Part shown: piece by piece, positions 47,674 to 58,770 of the stretch
Position numbering within the stretch: the stretch's first letter is position 1
Layout of the letters: each line of letters begins with the position of its first letter
From: Leptidea sinapis
Taxonomy: Eukaryota > Arthropoda > Insecta > Lepidoptera > Pieridae
NCBI RefSeq assembly: GCF_905404315.1
Contig: NC_066265.1
Coordinates: forward strand, 30,280,501-30,344,500
DNA length: 64,000 bases
Direction: 5' to 3'
Notes under the pieces: model-generated
Database searches by the model: none
The model's input: only the letters and a program-made list of their open reading frames with translations
Told to the model about the DNA's origin: nothing
Translations under genes and position numbers: made by a program

Positions 47674-48296
47674 GTCACGAGAAGCTATAAATTATGTAAA
47701 CAAACATCTTTTACTAAGTAAACATTTTATACTGCGAGATAATAATAAATTGACCATATTCAATCGACATGAAATATAGACGGGTTATATGAAACTAACA
47801 ACCTGTTTAATTTAGTGGGATCATATTTTAACGACGCAAAGCGCTATCGTTTGTGTTTCTTGGTACCAGAACGCGTCCGTCGCAGGGATTGTAAACTATC
47901 GGGACGCCATTTTGAAATAAACGCGTCATTCGAGTTTCGAATGCGTACGAGTTTGCTTTGCATATATCGCGGATCTGGTTGTTATTGTTAATTTTGTTAT
48001 TGTTTCGTTATCACTTTTTTATTGTTGTTACTTTAATTGTTGCGTTAATTTTATTTGTTATTACGTATAATGGAGCCAGTACATCTAAGGAAATAAATTC
48101 GCCACGAAAAAAACGTCAAAAGGTGCGTAATACAATTTATCTAAAATATATAATAAGTAAAAAGAAAGAGTTGTTTGTTCAAACGCGCTAATCTTTGGAA
48201 ACTTAAGGTTATTATTAAAAGTAGGTTTTAAATTGTGAAGTAATTGGTTAGGTTAATTGGTATACCTGGAGATATAGCTTGAGCTTCGTGTGACAA

Positions 48297-49899
48297 GTGA
48301 CCACAGGTGATTTTTACAGCTTTACGGCTAATGAGAAAAATAAGGTGATCAACGTATATAAGTACGTGAAAGAAAATTGGCCATCGAATGAATATCCCTG
48401 CAAAACCGAAATAAATAAAAAAACAACATCGATTTTGGGAATTGGCATAGCATCTGTGTATAATATATTAAAAGAATATAAATCAGAAGAGGGAATAAAA
48501 TCACCTATCAAGTCTAAAGACAGGCCTAAATTTTATCAGAAAGTAGACGATTTTGATAAATCCGTAATTAGGAAAAAAAATCACAGTTTCTTTTTAAATG
48601 GCCAATTACCAACAATTCCCAAGATTCTTCAGGCAGTCAATGACGATGAAGATTTGCCAAATTTTAGCGAAACAACTCTCAGGCGGCTAATAAAGCATTT
48701 AAACTTTAAATATATAAAACGAAAGTGAAACAACGCACTTATTGATAGAGATGACATAACAATATGGCAGCGAAAATATTTGAAATCTATTAAAGACTAT
48801 AGACAACAAAATCGCCAGATATTTTACATGGATGAGACATGGGTGAATGCAGGTTAGTGTGTTTTTTTTTATTGCAGTGAAACGGCAGACTACCATACGG
48901 TTCGCCTGATCGTAAGCAAATACCGTCGCCTTTACCGTGAAGTGATGTGTATGATACTGCAAATCTATTTGCAAAATATAACCCACGCACCGCCGACCTT
49001 GAGACATTAGTTCTTAAGGGCTATCACAAGTGTGTATTAATAATAATATACTTCAACTCTTTTACTGCGCAAGACGCTAATTAACAAATGTTTAATTGTT
49101 TTTACAGGACATACCGTAAATAAAACTTGGGTAGACAAACAAGTTAAAAGTAAGAAGCAGGCTTTCCTAGAAGGACTTAGCATTGGTGCACGTAACCCAA
49201 CGTCAAAAGGTAAACAAACGATTAATAATTACCCATATCGGCAAAGAGAACGGTTTTGTAGAGGGCGGTGAAAATTTATTTGAATGCAAGAAGACGGGAG
49301 ATTACCATGAATCAATGGATGCAACACATTTTGAACAATGGTTTGAAAACGTTCTCCCAAAACTTGGAGAAAATTCAGTAGTGGTAATGGACAATGCACC
49401 ATACCACTCAAGGCGTCTTGAAAGAATTCCTACTACTGCCTGGAAAAAAATGATATACAAAATTGGCTTGTAAGTAAGAATATTTCTTACGACGACAATG
49501 AAATTAAGACTGAATTACTGCTAAAAGTAAAAAATGTTAAAGACAATTTTAAAACATATGTAGTGGACGAGCTCGCAAAAATAATATAAGGTTGAAGTAT
49601 TGAGACTCCCGCCATATCATTGTGAACTTAATTCAATTGAGCTAATTTGGGCCAACGTAAAAGGATATGTTGCTCGCAAAAATACAAATTTTAAATTTGA
49701 CGAGGTAAAACAATTATTACAAAAGGGACTGCAGCTGATTACTTCGGAAAATTGGAAGCGTTGTGTGGAGCATGATATCAAGGAAGAAGATAATTTTTAT
49801 TCCAAAATCGATGAGATGATTGATAAAACTGTAGACAGCTTCGTGATACATGTCACTGATTCTGAAACAGAAATGGAAACATCTGAATCGGACGAATAA
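48297..49899 (+). pseudogene. DD82E transposase with one intron, several disablements
   Basis: A helix-turn-helix region (GIGIASVYNILKEYK) is followed by the catalytic blocks FYMDETWVNAG, VVMDNAPYHSR and PPYHCELNSIELIWANVK. Counting across frameshifts gives 82 residues between the second D and the E. A TGA after IKRK (48726-48728) sits where CGA or AGA would fit, so it is probably a CpG decay stop. Frameshifts lie near 49203 (after SKGK), near 49446 (A-run after TAW) and near 49586. GT-AG intron 48853-49107 joins V-N-A-G to H-T-V in frame. The ORF at 48297 may be preceded by an upstream exon near 48063-48120, which I could not join convincingly. It cannot make a working transposase. Confidence 0.85.
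48863..49028 (-). mobile_element. LINE 3' fragment inserted into the transposase intron
   Basis: On + it starts with a T-run (a poly(A) tail on -) and contains ggttcgcctgatcgtaagc and aaataccgtcgcctttaccg, familiar as lepidopteran Jockey-type 3' ends. agtgtgt at 48856-48862 and 49029-49035 is the likely target duplication. Removing it leaves an intron of about 82 nt. Confidence 0.65.
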
Positions 49900-50037
49900 T
49901 TATTCTTAAATAATATATGTTAATTAATATTTGTTACTTAATAATTTATTAAATCTTAAACAAATAATTTTTTTTTGTTGGTCCAAATGTTGTGAACTCC
50001 TGAACACTTGTTTACAAAATTTATAGCTTCTCGTGAC

Positions 50038-51370
50038 ATATTGAACATTTCCGGGTTGATCCCAATGATATTTAAAAGTATAGATAGGTTACCTAGACTA
50101 AATTCGATGTTTAAGAATGATTCACTTACGTACATTAATCATATAACATTTCAATAGCACATTATATTACGTTTATATCTGAAAGAAGCATAGCATGATA
50201 CAATTATCGCAAGCGAGAAAGAGATAAATCTAATTTGCTGATTGCGTCTTCGTTTAAGTTGAAACAACATAGAGTAATAATTTATCAGATATGACTTTTA
50301 CCCGTACACAATGATTTATGTCTAAAATACGATTCACTCATGATTTCATGTAGTAAAAGTTATAAAGTAGTAAAACTGCATTGAAATTAGGTAGATAATG
50401 TGTTATTGATTTTATAAATAAATAATTTAAAATTGATTATTATATATAGCCACATTGATGATATTAATTATTTATATATAAAATAAATAAAAAAGCATAC
50501 AGACACCAAAAAAAAACCGAAAGGTATCTATAGTAAGGATCCCATTTTTACAATTTTACTAACAACGGCTCCCAAAAAGTTTTAAGATTACAATTATTAT
50601 TTTTTTTATCTTATATTATTTATGAATGTTTTTTGTTGAGGGTTACAATAAGGTAATGGGAGAAGAAGAAAATGATCCATTGATTCTTCTGCAGTTAGCA
50701 AGGGATATACTGAAAAAACTCCTACATAAACAAATAGCACTCACTGTCTATATCCGCTACCTACCCTAAAACTTGTTTTAGTAGTTTGGTAGTTCAGCTA
50801 CCTTTATACGCACTTGTTTATTAAAAATTATTACATTCACTGCAACAATGTCTTTTTTACATCATTTCCTAAAATATTCTACCTCGATCATCCCGCAACA
50901 GACAGCATCAATATTTTGCCGCGGCCGTGCCGCTTGCATTTGCTCGACTTGGCGGAGCCACTGTCGTGCCCCCATATTTAATACAGATCTTCATTTTACA
51001 GGCGTTATTTACCATTTTTATTAATCAATTATACAAATGGAGGCATTTCTCGTTAGTTGTTACGCTCTCGACATGAAACATACAATATATGGAGCCGTTG
51101 AGATATGATTTTAGTGAATCAAACTTAATCACGAATATTATTTGTTTTCCGAAACGTTTTATGAATTTGAAACATTTTATGATTGCAATATGTAGCGGGC
51201 TTTTATGTTAGCTTTAAAAGGACAGACAGAGAGATATTTTTTTAAAACTGATGAATTGATGTCATTGAGTAAGTTCTCAGTCACTGAATATTGTAAAATG
51301 TTTATATAACATAAAATTTCATAAAAGTATATAGTATTTTCTTTGATTAACGCGAGTGTTACACATTTAA
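50038..51370. other. AT-rich intergenic, nothing recognised
   Basis: No exon-like content on either strand. A short GC-richer patch near 50920-50980 has no matching feature I can name. Confidence 0.45.
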
Positions 51371-51628
51371 ATAAAACACTTTTAAGGGATTAAAACGCGT
51401 GTGATTGTAACTGTTTTTACATTAGATTTTTGGGTAAAAGTTGCGTTTTTATTTTAGTTAACCCGACGTTTCAAGACCTTTCCAGATATCGTTTTCAAGG
51501 GTACTGCAGATGAAAAAAACTTTCTTGAAACGTCGGGTTAATTTAAATAAAATGGTAACTTTTACGCAAAAATCTGATGTAAAAACAGTTATCATCACAC
51601 GTGTTTAAATCTCTTAAAAGTGTTTTAT
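51371..51628. mobile_element. Foldback MITE with long inverted arms
   Basis: The outer arm ataaaacacttttaaggga is answered at the right end by ctcttaaaagtgttttat. Inner arms include acgcgtgtgat / atcacacgtgt, gtttttacat / atgtaaaaac and ttaacccgacgtttcaaga / tcttgaaacgtcgggttaa. The centre is tatcgttttcaagggtactg. It is non-coding. A reduced relative is at 22681-22795. Confidence 0.75.
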
Positions 51629-52272
51629 TATAAAAATATATTACAGACAGAGCCTACAGATTTATATCTGAGTATAGATTGATAACAACCAATTAAGGTA
51701 CCTATATCGTGAGTTATTACTGAAATAATTTAATTTTTCAATGATTTTAAAATCAAATAACTGTTGTTGGCAATTATATCAATTTATATCAACCTTTCAA
51801 TATATATCACATTTTTTAAATCAATGACTTAGATTATAATTCGCACAAATGTAGAAAGATTATGAAGACTATTAATTCTATGTCTACAGTTTATTGTAAC
51901 TCTAGATGACTATTCAATGGCGGCATTTGAGGTAACTTTATAGTGAATACAGTGGAGCACGAAATACGAACTACGGAAGGCGAGAAACAAGATGAATAAA
52001 AATTGCTGTTTTGAATTATAGAAATATCCGTGATTAAATTAAATTTAGTTTTTTGGGTGAAAAGTAGATGTATGTCGACATAATCTTATAGAAGTTCTGC
52101 GTTAAAAGCCATAGTTTTGCGTCGACTTTTCGGTGTTGATACTCAAACTGGATAAAACTTAATTTCACGTATTTTAACTGGATGATCGTTGAATGGAGAT
52201 AAATATACCATAAAATTTTTAGTTCATAAGTCGTCTGTTAGAATCACAGAACACTTACTCTAACGAGTAAGA

Positions 52273-54319
52273 ATGTCGCGTTCAGTTCGAGCAGAGAGTA
52301 GAAATCGTGTTAAAGATGATATTAAGAGAGTCATGCAAGCTGTTGAAAAAGTTCGCCATTGGTATACAAACTTTTAAGTTATAAATAAATACTGTATTGG
52401 TTTTTAAAATAACCTTTTTAACATTTCATTACTTTCAGGGAAAAGAAATGGGTGACTATTGGTGAGACCACTATGAAGATATATAAATGGGTGCCAATAT
52501 CAACAAGCGACCAAAAGAAGAAACACGCGCTAAAGCGGGAAAATAAAGAAAACACATTAACACCAAAGAAAGTGCATGATTCATCGAACTCAAATTTTGG
52601 AATGGCGGAAGATTCAAACACTTGTAAGATTTTTTTGTTGGAATTGCAGGAGAAACTAGTGATGGGTTTTTGACCATCACATATTATACCACATCAAGGG
52701 ATTGAAGGACAACAGTAATAACATTGCAACATAAAAGATCAAATAATGTTGGTGAAGCATGTGATAAAGAAAAAGTTCTATATTTATTCCACTGAAATAC
52801 CTCAAAGTTTTGGGTTTTTCACTAACCATCAGATGAACAACTTGTCTCATCACTGTTTCTAATACAAAATTTAAAATGGCCTAGCAGGAGGAATATATTG
52901 TAATTATTTCATTCCACAGTTTCAAATGAATCCTCTCAATATTTTTTTCCCCTATATATATATACATACATATTATAACTTGTTTATAGGTTAGCAGCAT
53001 GCTAGATCACTTTTCCCTTACATCAAAATACAAAGTTGCATATAGAAAGTAGAAGAGTATTTAAGGTTTTACTTGTCTGTTGCACCATCATGCAATTGGT
53101 GCTTTTTAATTTTTTGTATGAGACCTGGGGCTGTAAGAAAAAATATATTGGTCTCAAAACCAAACTATGGGCAAAAATGTATGGACTCTGTTTCCACCTA
53201 CCAACACATATGAAACTTACACCAATGAGTTCCTAAAGTGCCCCTTCTTTGATTAAAATCCTTTTAGATAAATCAATGGAATATACATATAAAAAGAAAC
53301 AATTTGTAATTATTAATTAGTGTATATTATATTAACTTGTAAGTTATTCTAACATGGTTATATAACTGCAAAATATGATTTAATAATTAAACAAAATATA
53401 CAAAATGATAGTAAAAATTTCAACTGGTAGTGTTCTCCATCAAACAGGATCTAACAATCCTTTAGGAAATTATAGAAATATAGATAAAATTCCTTTTCAT
53501 CCATTTTTTATTTTTAAAGACTTAATTCGATTTATTATTTGAATTTTATTAACTATTTATATTGTAACAATGCTCATAGCATAGTGAGCATGCATCACCT
53601 GCCCCTGTGCTCTAATGAATAGATAAATGAGTAGGTATTTTTTATTGATATATTACTTGTCAATAGAGATATTTACTAAACATACAATACCATCAGAATA
53701 CTATGCATTTGGGCAATGTTGCCGTAGTAAAATAATTTCATCTTGCCAAGATCTATCAATTGGGATATTTCATTTTTGTTTATGGGTGGGGACAATTCTG
53801 AAAATAGGCTTTTGTTATATAGGCCGCCCACTTTGAGAATATGTTTTTTTCTAGAGTATTTCCGTCTGTGCCATCTCAATGCCCCCTAATTCTCTGGGTC
53901 TTTCTACTGCCCCCCCGAAAATCTCATACACCCACAAGTGGGCGTAATCGCCCACGTTGAGAACCTATACTCTATATAAAGCTTGTCTAGATTAAACATA
54001 TTATTTTCTTGTGTAACATAACATTAACAGTTAAGGTGAAGGCTGGCTGTTACAGACAAATGTTGAAATGGCTAAAATAGTATTAAAGTAATATTTATAG
54101 ACAGAATTGACAGTCAACATGAAAATATCTATTGCTAATTTACTCAGTACCCCACCTTTATAGTCATAAAGTAAACCTTTTTTGATTCCAGGTTTTTCCA
54201 CAGTGAGTGACTCCCAGGGTCCAACTGATTTCACTTCATCACACATGAACTTTTCTGAGGATTCCAATTCACAGAGTAGTGGGACAATAACTCCAGCTAA
54301 ACGTTTAAAAAATGATTGA
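52273..54319 (+). CDS. BCL7: BCL7-family protein (SWI/SNF-associated), three exons
   Basis: Exons 52273-52361, 52439-52623 and 54192-54319 join in frame at GT-AG sites to give 133 aa. BCL7 proteins are small accessory subunits of SWI/SNF (BAF) chromatin remodellers. The hallmark N-terminus is present: SRSVRAESRNRVKDDIKR, then MQAVEKVRHWEKKWVTIG across the exon 1/2 junction, and TTMKIYKWVPIS (up to about residue 50). The middle is polar and Lys-rich (DQKKKHALKRENKENT). Exon 3 carries the family's conserved SDSQGPTDF block and ends ITPAKRLKND. The product is shorter than vertebrate BCL7A-C. The antisense open frames over exons 2 and 3 are shadows. It is divergent from Marf. Confidence 0.92.
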
Positions 54320-54885
54320 AGACGTGACATGTGATATGTGAGACTTGAAAACTAACTGTGAAAGTGTAAAGTGGACACTCAATTTATCCAATAGTTGTAG
54401 TAACTTATCATTTACAGAGACAGTGCATTGTCTATTGTCACTATTATTGAGTTGAGTTTATTTAGCGTTTAATTTAAATTTAATAGCATTTATTTTTAAT
54501 TAATTGAATTTGTAACTTCTTCAGATAAAAGTGATACTAAAATGAATATTTCTTACTGTGCATCAGTAATTTTTTTATTTTATGATAAAATTATATTTTC
54601 TTTATGTATATTATTTAAAATATTAATTTAAATTGAATGAAACGATTGCAGCGAGAGAATACAACAGAGAATTTGATTTTATTTACCATAGCTTGAAATT
54701 GCAATAAAAAGGTTTAAAAATTAAAAAACTGCTGATTTTTGAACTTGAAATTTCTGCTATATGAGATGTATGCAAATATTCTTTCAGAAAGCTTTGTGTG
54801 CCAATATATTTCCCATTTCAATTTTCTCATTTAAAAGTTAGCATCCCAGATTGTTGAGAGTGTACACTTATAAAATTATTTCTAA

Positions 54886-55019
54886 CTAGCTGACCCTGTA
54901 GACTTGTACTGTCTCAATCGATAAATAAAAGACAAACTTTTGTATAAAATAAACTTAAAACAAAGAAAAGGTATCACTTTTTTATAAAAACAAATAAAAA
55001 AAATGCTCAGTATGAATGA
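54886..55019 (-). repeat. Helitron-like repeat family B, copy 9, left part
   Basis: Starts ctagctgaccctgtagactt. Its continuation appears to be at 56690-56880, on the other side of the Jockey-like LINE. Confidence 0.45.
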
Positions 55020-56243
55020 TATTTTTTTTTTTATGGAATAGGAGGACAAACGAGCGTACGGGTCACATGGTGTTAAGTAATCACCGCCGCCCACATTTTC
55101 TTGCAACACCAGAGGAATCACATGAGCGTTGCCGGCCTTTAAGGAGAGTGTACGCGCTTTCTTTGAAGGTACCCATGTCGTATCGTCCCGGAAACACCGC
55201 ACAAGGAAGCTCATTCCACCACTTTCTAGTACGTGGAAGAAAGCTCCTAGAAAACCGCACTTTGGAAGACCGCCACACATCCAAATTGTGGGGATGATAA
55301 CCTAACTTGTGGCGTGTCATGCGAAGATGGAATGTGGCGGCGGGAATCAGGTTGAACAGCTCTTCCGAACACTCCCCGTGATAAATGCGGTAGAAGACAC
55401 ACAATGAAGCGACGTCTCTACGCAACGCCAAGGGATCTAGCCGTTCACAGAGCACTGGGTCCCCGACAATTCGAGCTGCTCTGCGTTGCACGCGGTCAAA
55501 TGGATCGAGCTGATACTGGGGTGCGCCAGACCAGAGATGACAGCAATACTCCATGTGTGGCCGGACCTGCGCTTTGTAGAGCGCTAGAATGTGGGCCGGC
55601 TTGAAGTATTGCCGTGCTCTATTGATGACGCCCAGCTTCTTCGAAGCCAATTTGGCTTTGCCCTCCAGATGGCCACGGAATTGGCAATCGCTCGAGATTT
55701 CGAGACCCAGTATTCCGATACTAGGCGAGGCTTTTAGGGAAGTGTTGTCGAAGAGCGGTGATACGGAAAATGGTGATTTTTTTGTGGTAAACGCGCAAAC
55801 TCGAGTCTTCTGGGGGTTGAATTGGACAAGGTTCAATTTACCCCATTCCGCGACCTTCTCGAGAGAGGACTCGATAGAAGACACAAGTTTCTCCCGGCAC
55901 TGGTCGACGTTTTCCCGAGAGAGACTTGCATGGCCCGTGTATACGGCATCACCAGTGCTGTCGTCTGCATAGCAATGTATGTTGGGGGTGTCCAACATAT
56001 CATTGATATGCAGAAGAAACAGCGTTGGAGATAGCACACAGCCTTGGGGCACTCCAGCGTTCACGGGCTTGGAATTCGAGCAAAAACTGTCGACAACGAT
56101 TTGTATGCTACGCCCAGTGAGGAAGCTGGAGGTCCACTTGCATAAGCTCTCGGGAAGCCCAAATGATGGAAGTTTTGAGAGGAGCGTCTTGTGCCATACA
56201 CGATCAAGGGCTTTCGCTATATCCTGGCTAACTGCCAGGCCTT
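55020..56243 (-). mobile_element. 5'-truncated Jockey-like LINE
   Basis: The poly(A) end lies at 55020-55032 (T-run on +) and the 5' break at about 56243, against a (TTA)n run. About 1.2 kb remain, covering the second half of the reverse transcriptase and a short 3' UTR. Confidence 0.75.
55081..56243 (-). pseudogene. Jockey-type reverse transcriptase, C-terminal part
   Basis: The frame is open from the truncation point to the stop near 55081, about 387 codons, but has no natural start. Blocks are SQDIAKALDRVWHKTLL, NAGVPQGCVLSPTLF, the catalytic CYADDS, LGLEISSDCQFRGHLE, YCCHLWSGAPQY and RVQRRAARIVGD, then a C-terminal tail ending RKCGRR. No RNase H follows, as expected for Jockey. It is dead by 5' truncation rather than by mutation, which suggests a fairly young insertion. 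The several open frames on the + strand here (55016-56263) are antisense shadows. Confidence 0.85.
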
Positions 56244-56262
56244 ATTATTATTATTATTATTA
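56241..56262. repeat. (TTA)n microsatellite at the LINE 5' junction
   Basis: Seven TTA units in a row directly abut the truncated 5' end. Confidence 0.85.
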
Positions 56263-56689
56263 GGTATTTTCGAATAATTACACATGATGTTGCTTGCTTC
56301 AATTTGATATTGACAGGTACACTCTGTTATTATACAGTCTGTTATTCAATTTAAAGCTTTTTGATAAACTATATTTTGTTGTTTTGCGGTTACGTTCAGA
56401 AGTTTTATTTTTTCTCCAAACTTAAGATTAAACAATCTACATACACATTGTTGTCAAATGTTAAATAACATTGTTTGCATTCATAAATTTAATTTGAGAC
56501 AAACTTAAGATATATAAATCTACATATAAATAGTTGATAGATAGTTAACAACTTTAATCTACCTACAGTTACCTATAGTTATCTAAAATTAAGATTATTT
56601 TTTACCTCCTGAGAAAGTTAGAAAGATATAAAAATTCTATTAAGTTATTCATTTTAAACTATTAATTTAATTTGATTTCTGAACGACGG

Positions 56690-56880
56690 GGGACACATTA
56701 AAGGAAAATCAAAATCGTTTGTTTTTATTTAATTCCGAGAATTTTCATATTTATTCACCTTTTAAACCTTCTCTGGACTTCCACAATTAATTTAAGATCA
56801 AATTTTGCGAAATCGGTCCAGCCGTTCTCGAGTTTTAGCGAGACTAACGAACAGCAATTCATTTTTATATATATAGATAA
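56690..56880 (-). repeat. Helitron-like repeat family B, copy 9, right part
   Basis: Matches the far end of copy 5 (ttctctggacttccacaa, gtccagccgttctcg, tttttatatatatagat). Confidence 0.5.
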
Positions 56881-57151
56881 TATTTATTAATAAACTAAAA
56901 TATAAGAACCATCAGGCCACATAACTGCAGTTATAAAGTATACAGGGCATGCTTGGCCTACCAATCCAATAAAAGGAAGTAAAAGTAATATTAATTTGTG
57001 CTCAGTGAGTTGTAGTATACCCAGTAGGATTTTCCATTTTTCAGTTACATAAGGATAGAAGTACCTACAGATAAGTAGTTTTCGTCCTCTTAAAAAATAA
57101 AATTTCATCGAACCTAAAAAGTTTAGAAATTTTATTGAATAATTGGAATTG

Positions 57152-57357
57152 GAGTCTCGTGCCAGATTTTGGCGAGACAACACGTCCTTAGGATGCCTCG
57201 TGTAGAGGCGAAACACGTGTCGAATTGTTTTAAAAACAAATATCGGCGGAATTTGAGTCTCGTGCCAGATTTTGGCGAGACAACACGCCCTGAGGATGCC
57301 TCGTGTAGAGGCGAAACACGTGTCGAATTGTTTTAAAAACAAATATTGGCGGAATTA
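57152..57357 (+). repeat. Two 103-bp tandem units with a hammerhead-like core
   Basis: Units start gagtctcgtgccagatttt at 57152 and 57255. Unit 2 has CTGAGGA at 57290-57296, a hairpin GCCTC-gtgta-GAGGC (298-302 / 308-312), GAAA at 57313-57316, then CAC/GTG and TC. This is the order of a hammerhead ribozyme with a very short stem III, as in Penelope-like element repeats. One extra T (57297) bulges next to stem II and stem I is weak. Unit 1 reads CTTAGGA, breaking the core. Confidence 0.55.
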
Positions 57358-57679
57358 ACACTAAAGAAAACTTAAATCATATTTTGTAAGATTATATATA
57401 ATAAATTGCAGTTTTTTTTGCAAACTATGTAATATTTTTTGTGAAACTTGCAAGATCATTCACCAATATCATTATAGTATAATATACGTTCATTTAGTTT
57501 TTTATTTCGGAGAAAGGCTACTATTGACAATGACACCTATAATATGCGCCACTGCGTTGCCTAGTTAAGGCGGGCGGAGGTTGCCCACCCTCCGCGCCTC
57601 TGGGTTTTATAAAACACTAGAGGTAGGTCAGACTAGTACTGGGTGGAAATCGTGGTCCGAGTAGGTTGTGTCACATTGT

Positions 57680-57850
57680 GATATTTTTTTTTACAAAAGC
57701 GGAGGCAAACGGGCAAGAGGCTCGCGGGTGTGGTGAAACAACCGCCCATGGACATCCGCAACAACAGGTGTCAGGAGATGCGTTGCCGGCCTTTAAGGTG
57801 GTAGGTATTCTTTTTTCTTGAAGGTAATTGATTCCACAAAGTGGCTGTGC
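57680..57850. repeat. Decayed LINE 3' fragment
   Basis: Shares gcgttgccggcctttaagg and the caaac-gggc-rich start with the 3' region of the Jockey-like LINE at 55035-55145, but is diverged and truncated. Confidence 0.45.
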
Positions 57851-58770
57851 GTACCAGAAGAGTTTGTTACAAATTAGAAATAAAAACCAAGCGCAAATTC
57901 GGGATGCGTATTTCTAATGACAACCCAAATTTGCTGTGAAATCAGTTACTTGTAATATAAAATCACAATGGTATAATGATATAAGTAATTAATAATAACT
58001 ACCTTAAGTTATCTGAAATTTATGTGCGTTCAAAATGATGAACATTAGGAACAGAGTAGTTAAGAGATCTGATTGTAAGGTTGAAAAATATTATGGATAA
58101 CATTTTCGGAGTCTCAATAATTATTATCAGAGTTTAATAGCGCAATTAAAATTATACTGCAGTGGGCAGGGCTTACAAACTGTACCGGCGTCAAAGAATA
58201 TATTATTATATGGTAGGTACAACGGCCGTGCGGTAGCCGGCACGCGGATGATAGCTTAGGCGAGTGAGCACCATCGGAAACGACGTTGAACGCGATATTT
58301 AAAGTAGATAAAAAAAATGATATAAAATGCTGTCATGTGTTGTTGTTGCAGAAATCTTGCGGATTATCGTCCCAAGGGTAGTGGAATCACTTAATCATAT
58401 GGCACTATGCATTCTGAGGCATCTAGCACATTTTACTAACTCTTTAATGTAAAATTAAAATATTTGTTAAGCTACAGATTTGGTTTTTAAATTTACCTTT
58501 TTGTGAGATGGTCAGTTTTTGTTACAGCGGTGGTTTTTTGTTTTCGACATCTTAACTCTTCCTATACGTTCTTGTAGGTACGTGCTAGTTTTCTCATCTC
58601 ACTTTATTTTTAATTCAGATTCCTACAAGACAGGAGTAAAGATTTACGGATAAAGCTGTTCAATTAGAAAAAGCAAAACTTATTAGATACCTAGCAAGAC
58701 ATGTAACATAATATGTTCCACTTCATTTAAAAAGTGAAGGTGACAATACGATTTAGTCCAATGATATACG

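Larger units (their letters stand above)
47674..50037 (+). mobile_element. DD82E (Sailor-type) IS630-Tc1-mariner transposon, decayed
   Basis: Thirty-base inverted ends lie at 47674-47703 and 50008-50037 with one mismatch (start gtcacgagaagctataaatt). The 2.36-kb interior holds a transposase pseudogene whose last two catalytic acids are about 82 residues apart. The exact target duplication is not resolved: TA is nearby on both sides, but the terminal bases differ. Confidence 0.85.

Noticed and set aside
54031..54330. 99-codon - strand frame
   Set aside because: Reverse complement of BCL7 exon 3 and its intron flank.
55016..56263. Several + strand open frames of 66-127 codons
   Set aside because: All antisense to the Jockey-like reverse transcriptase.
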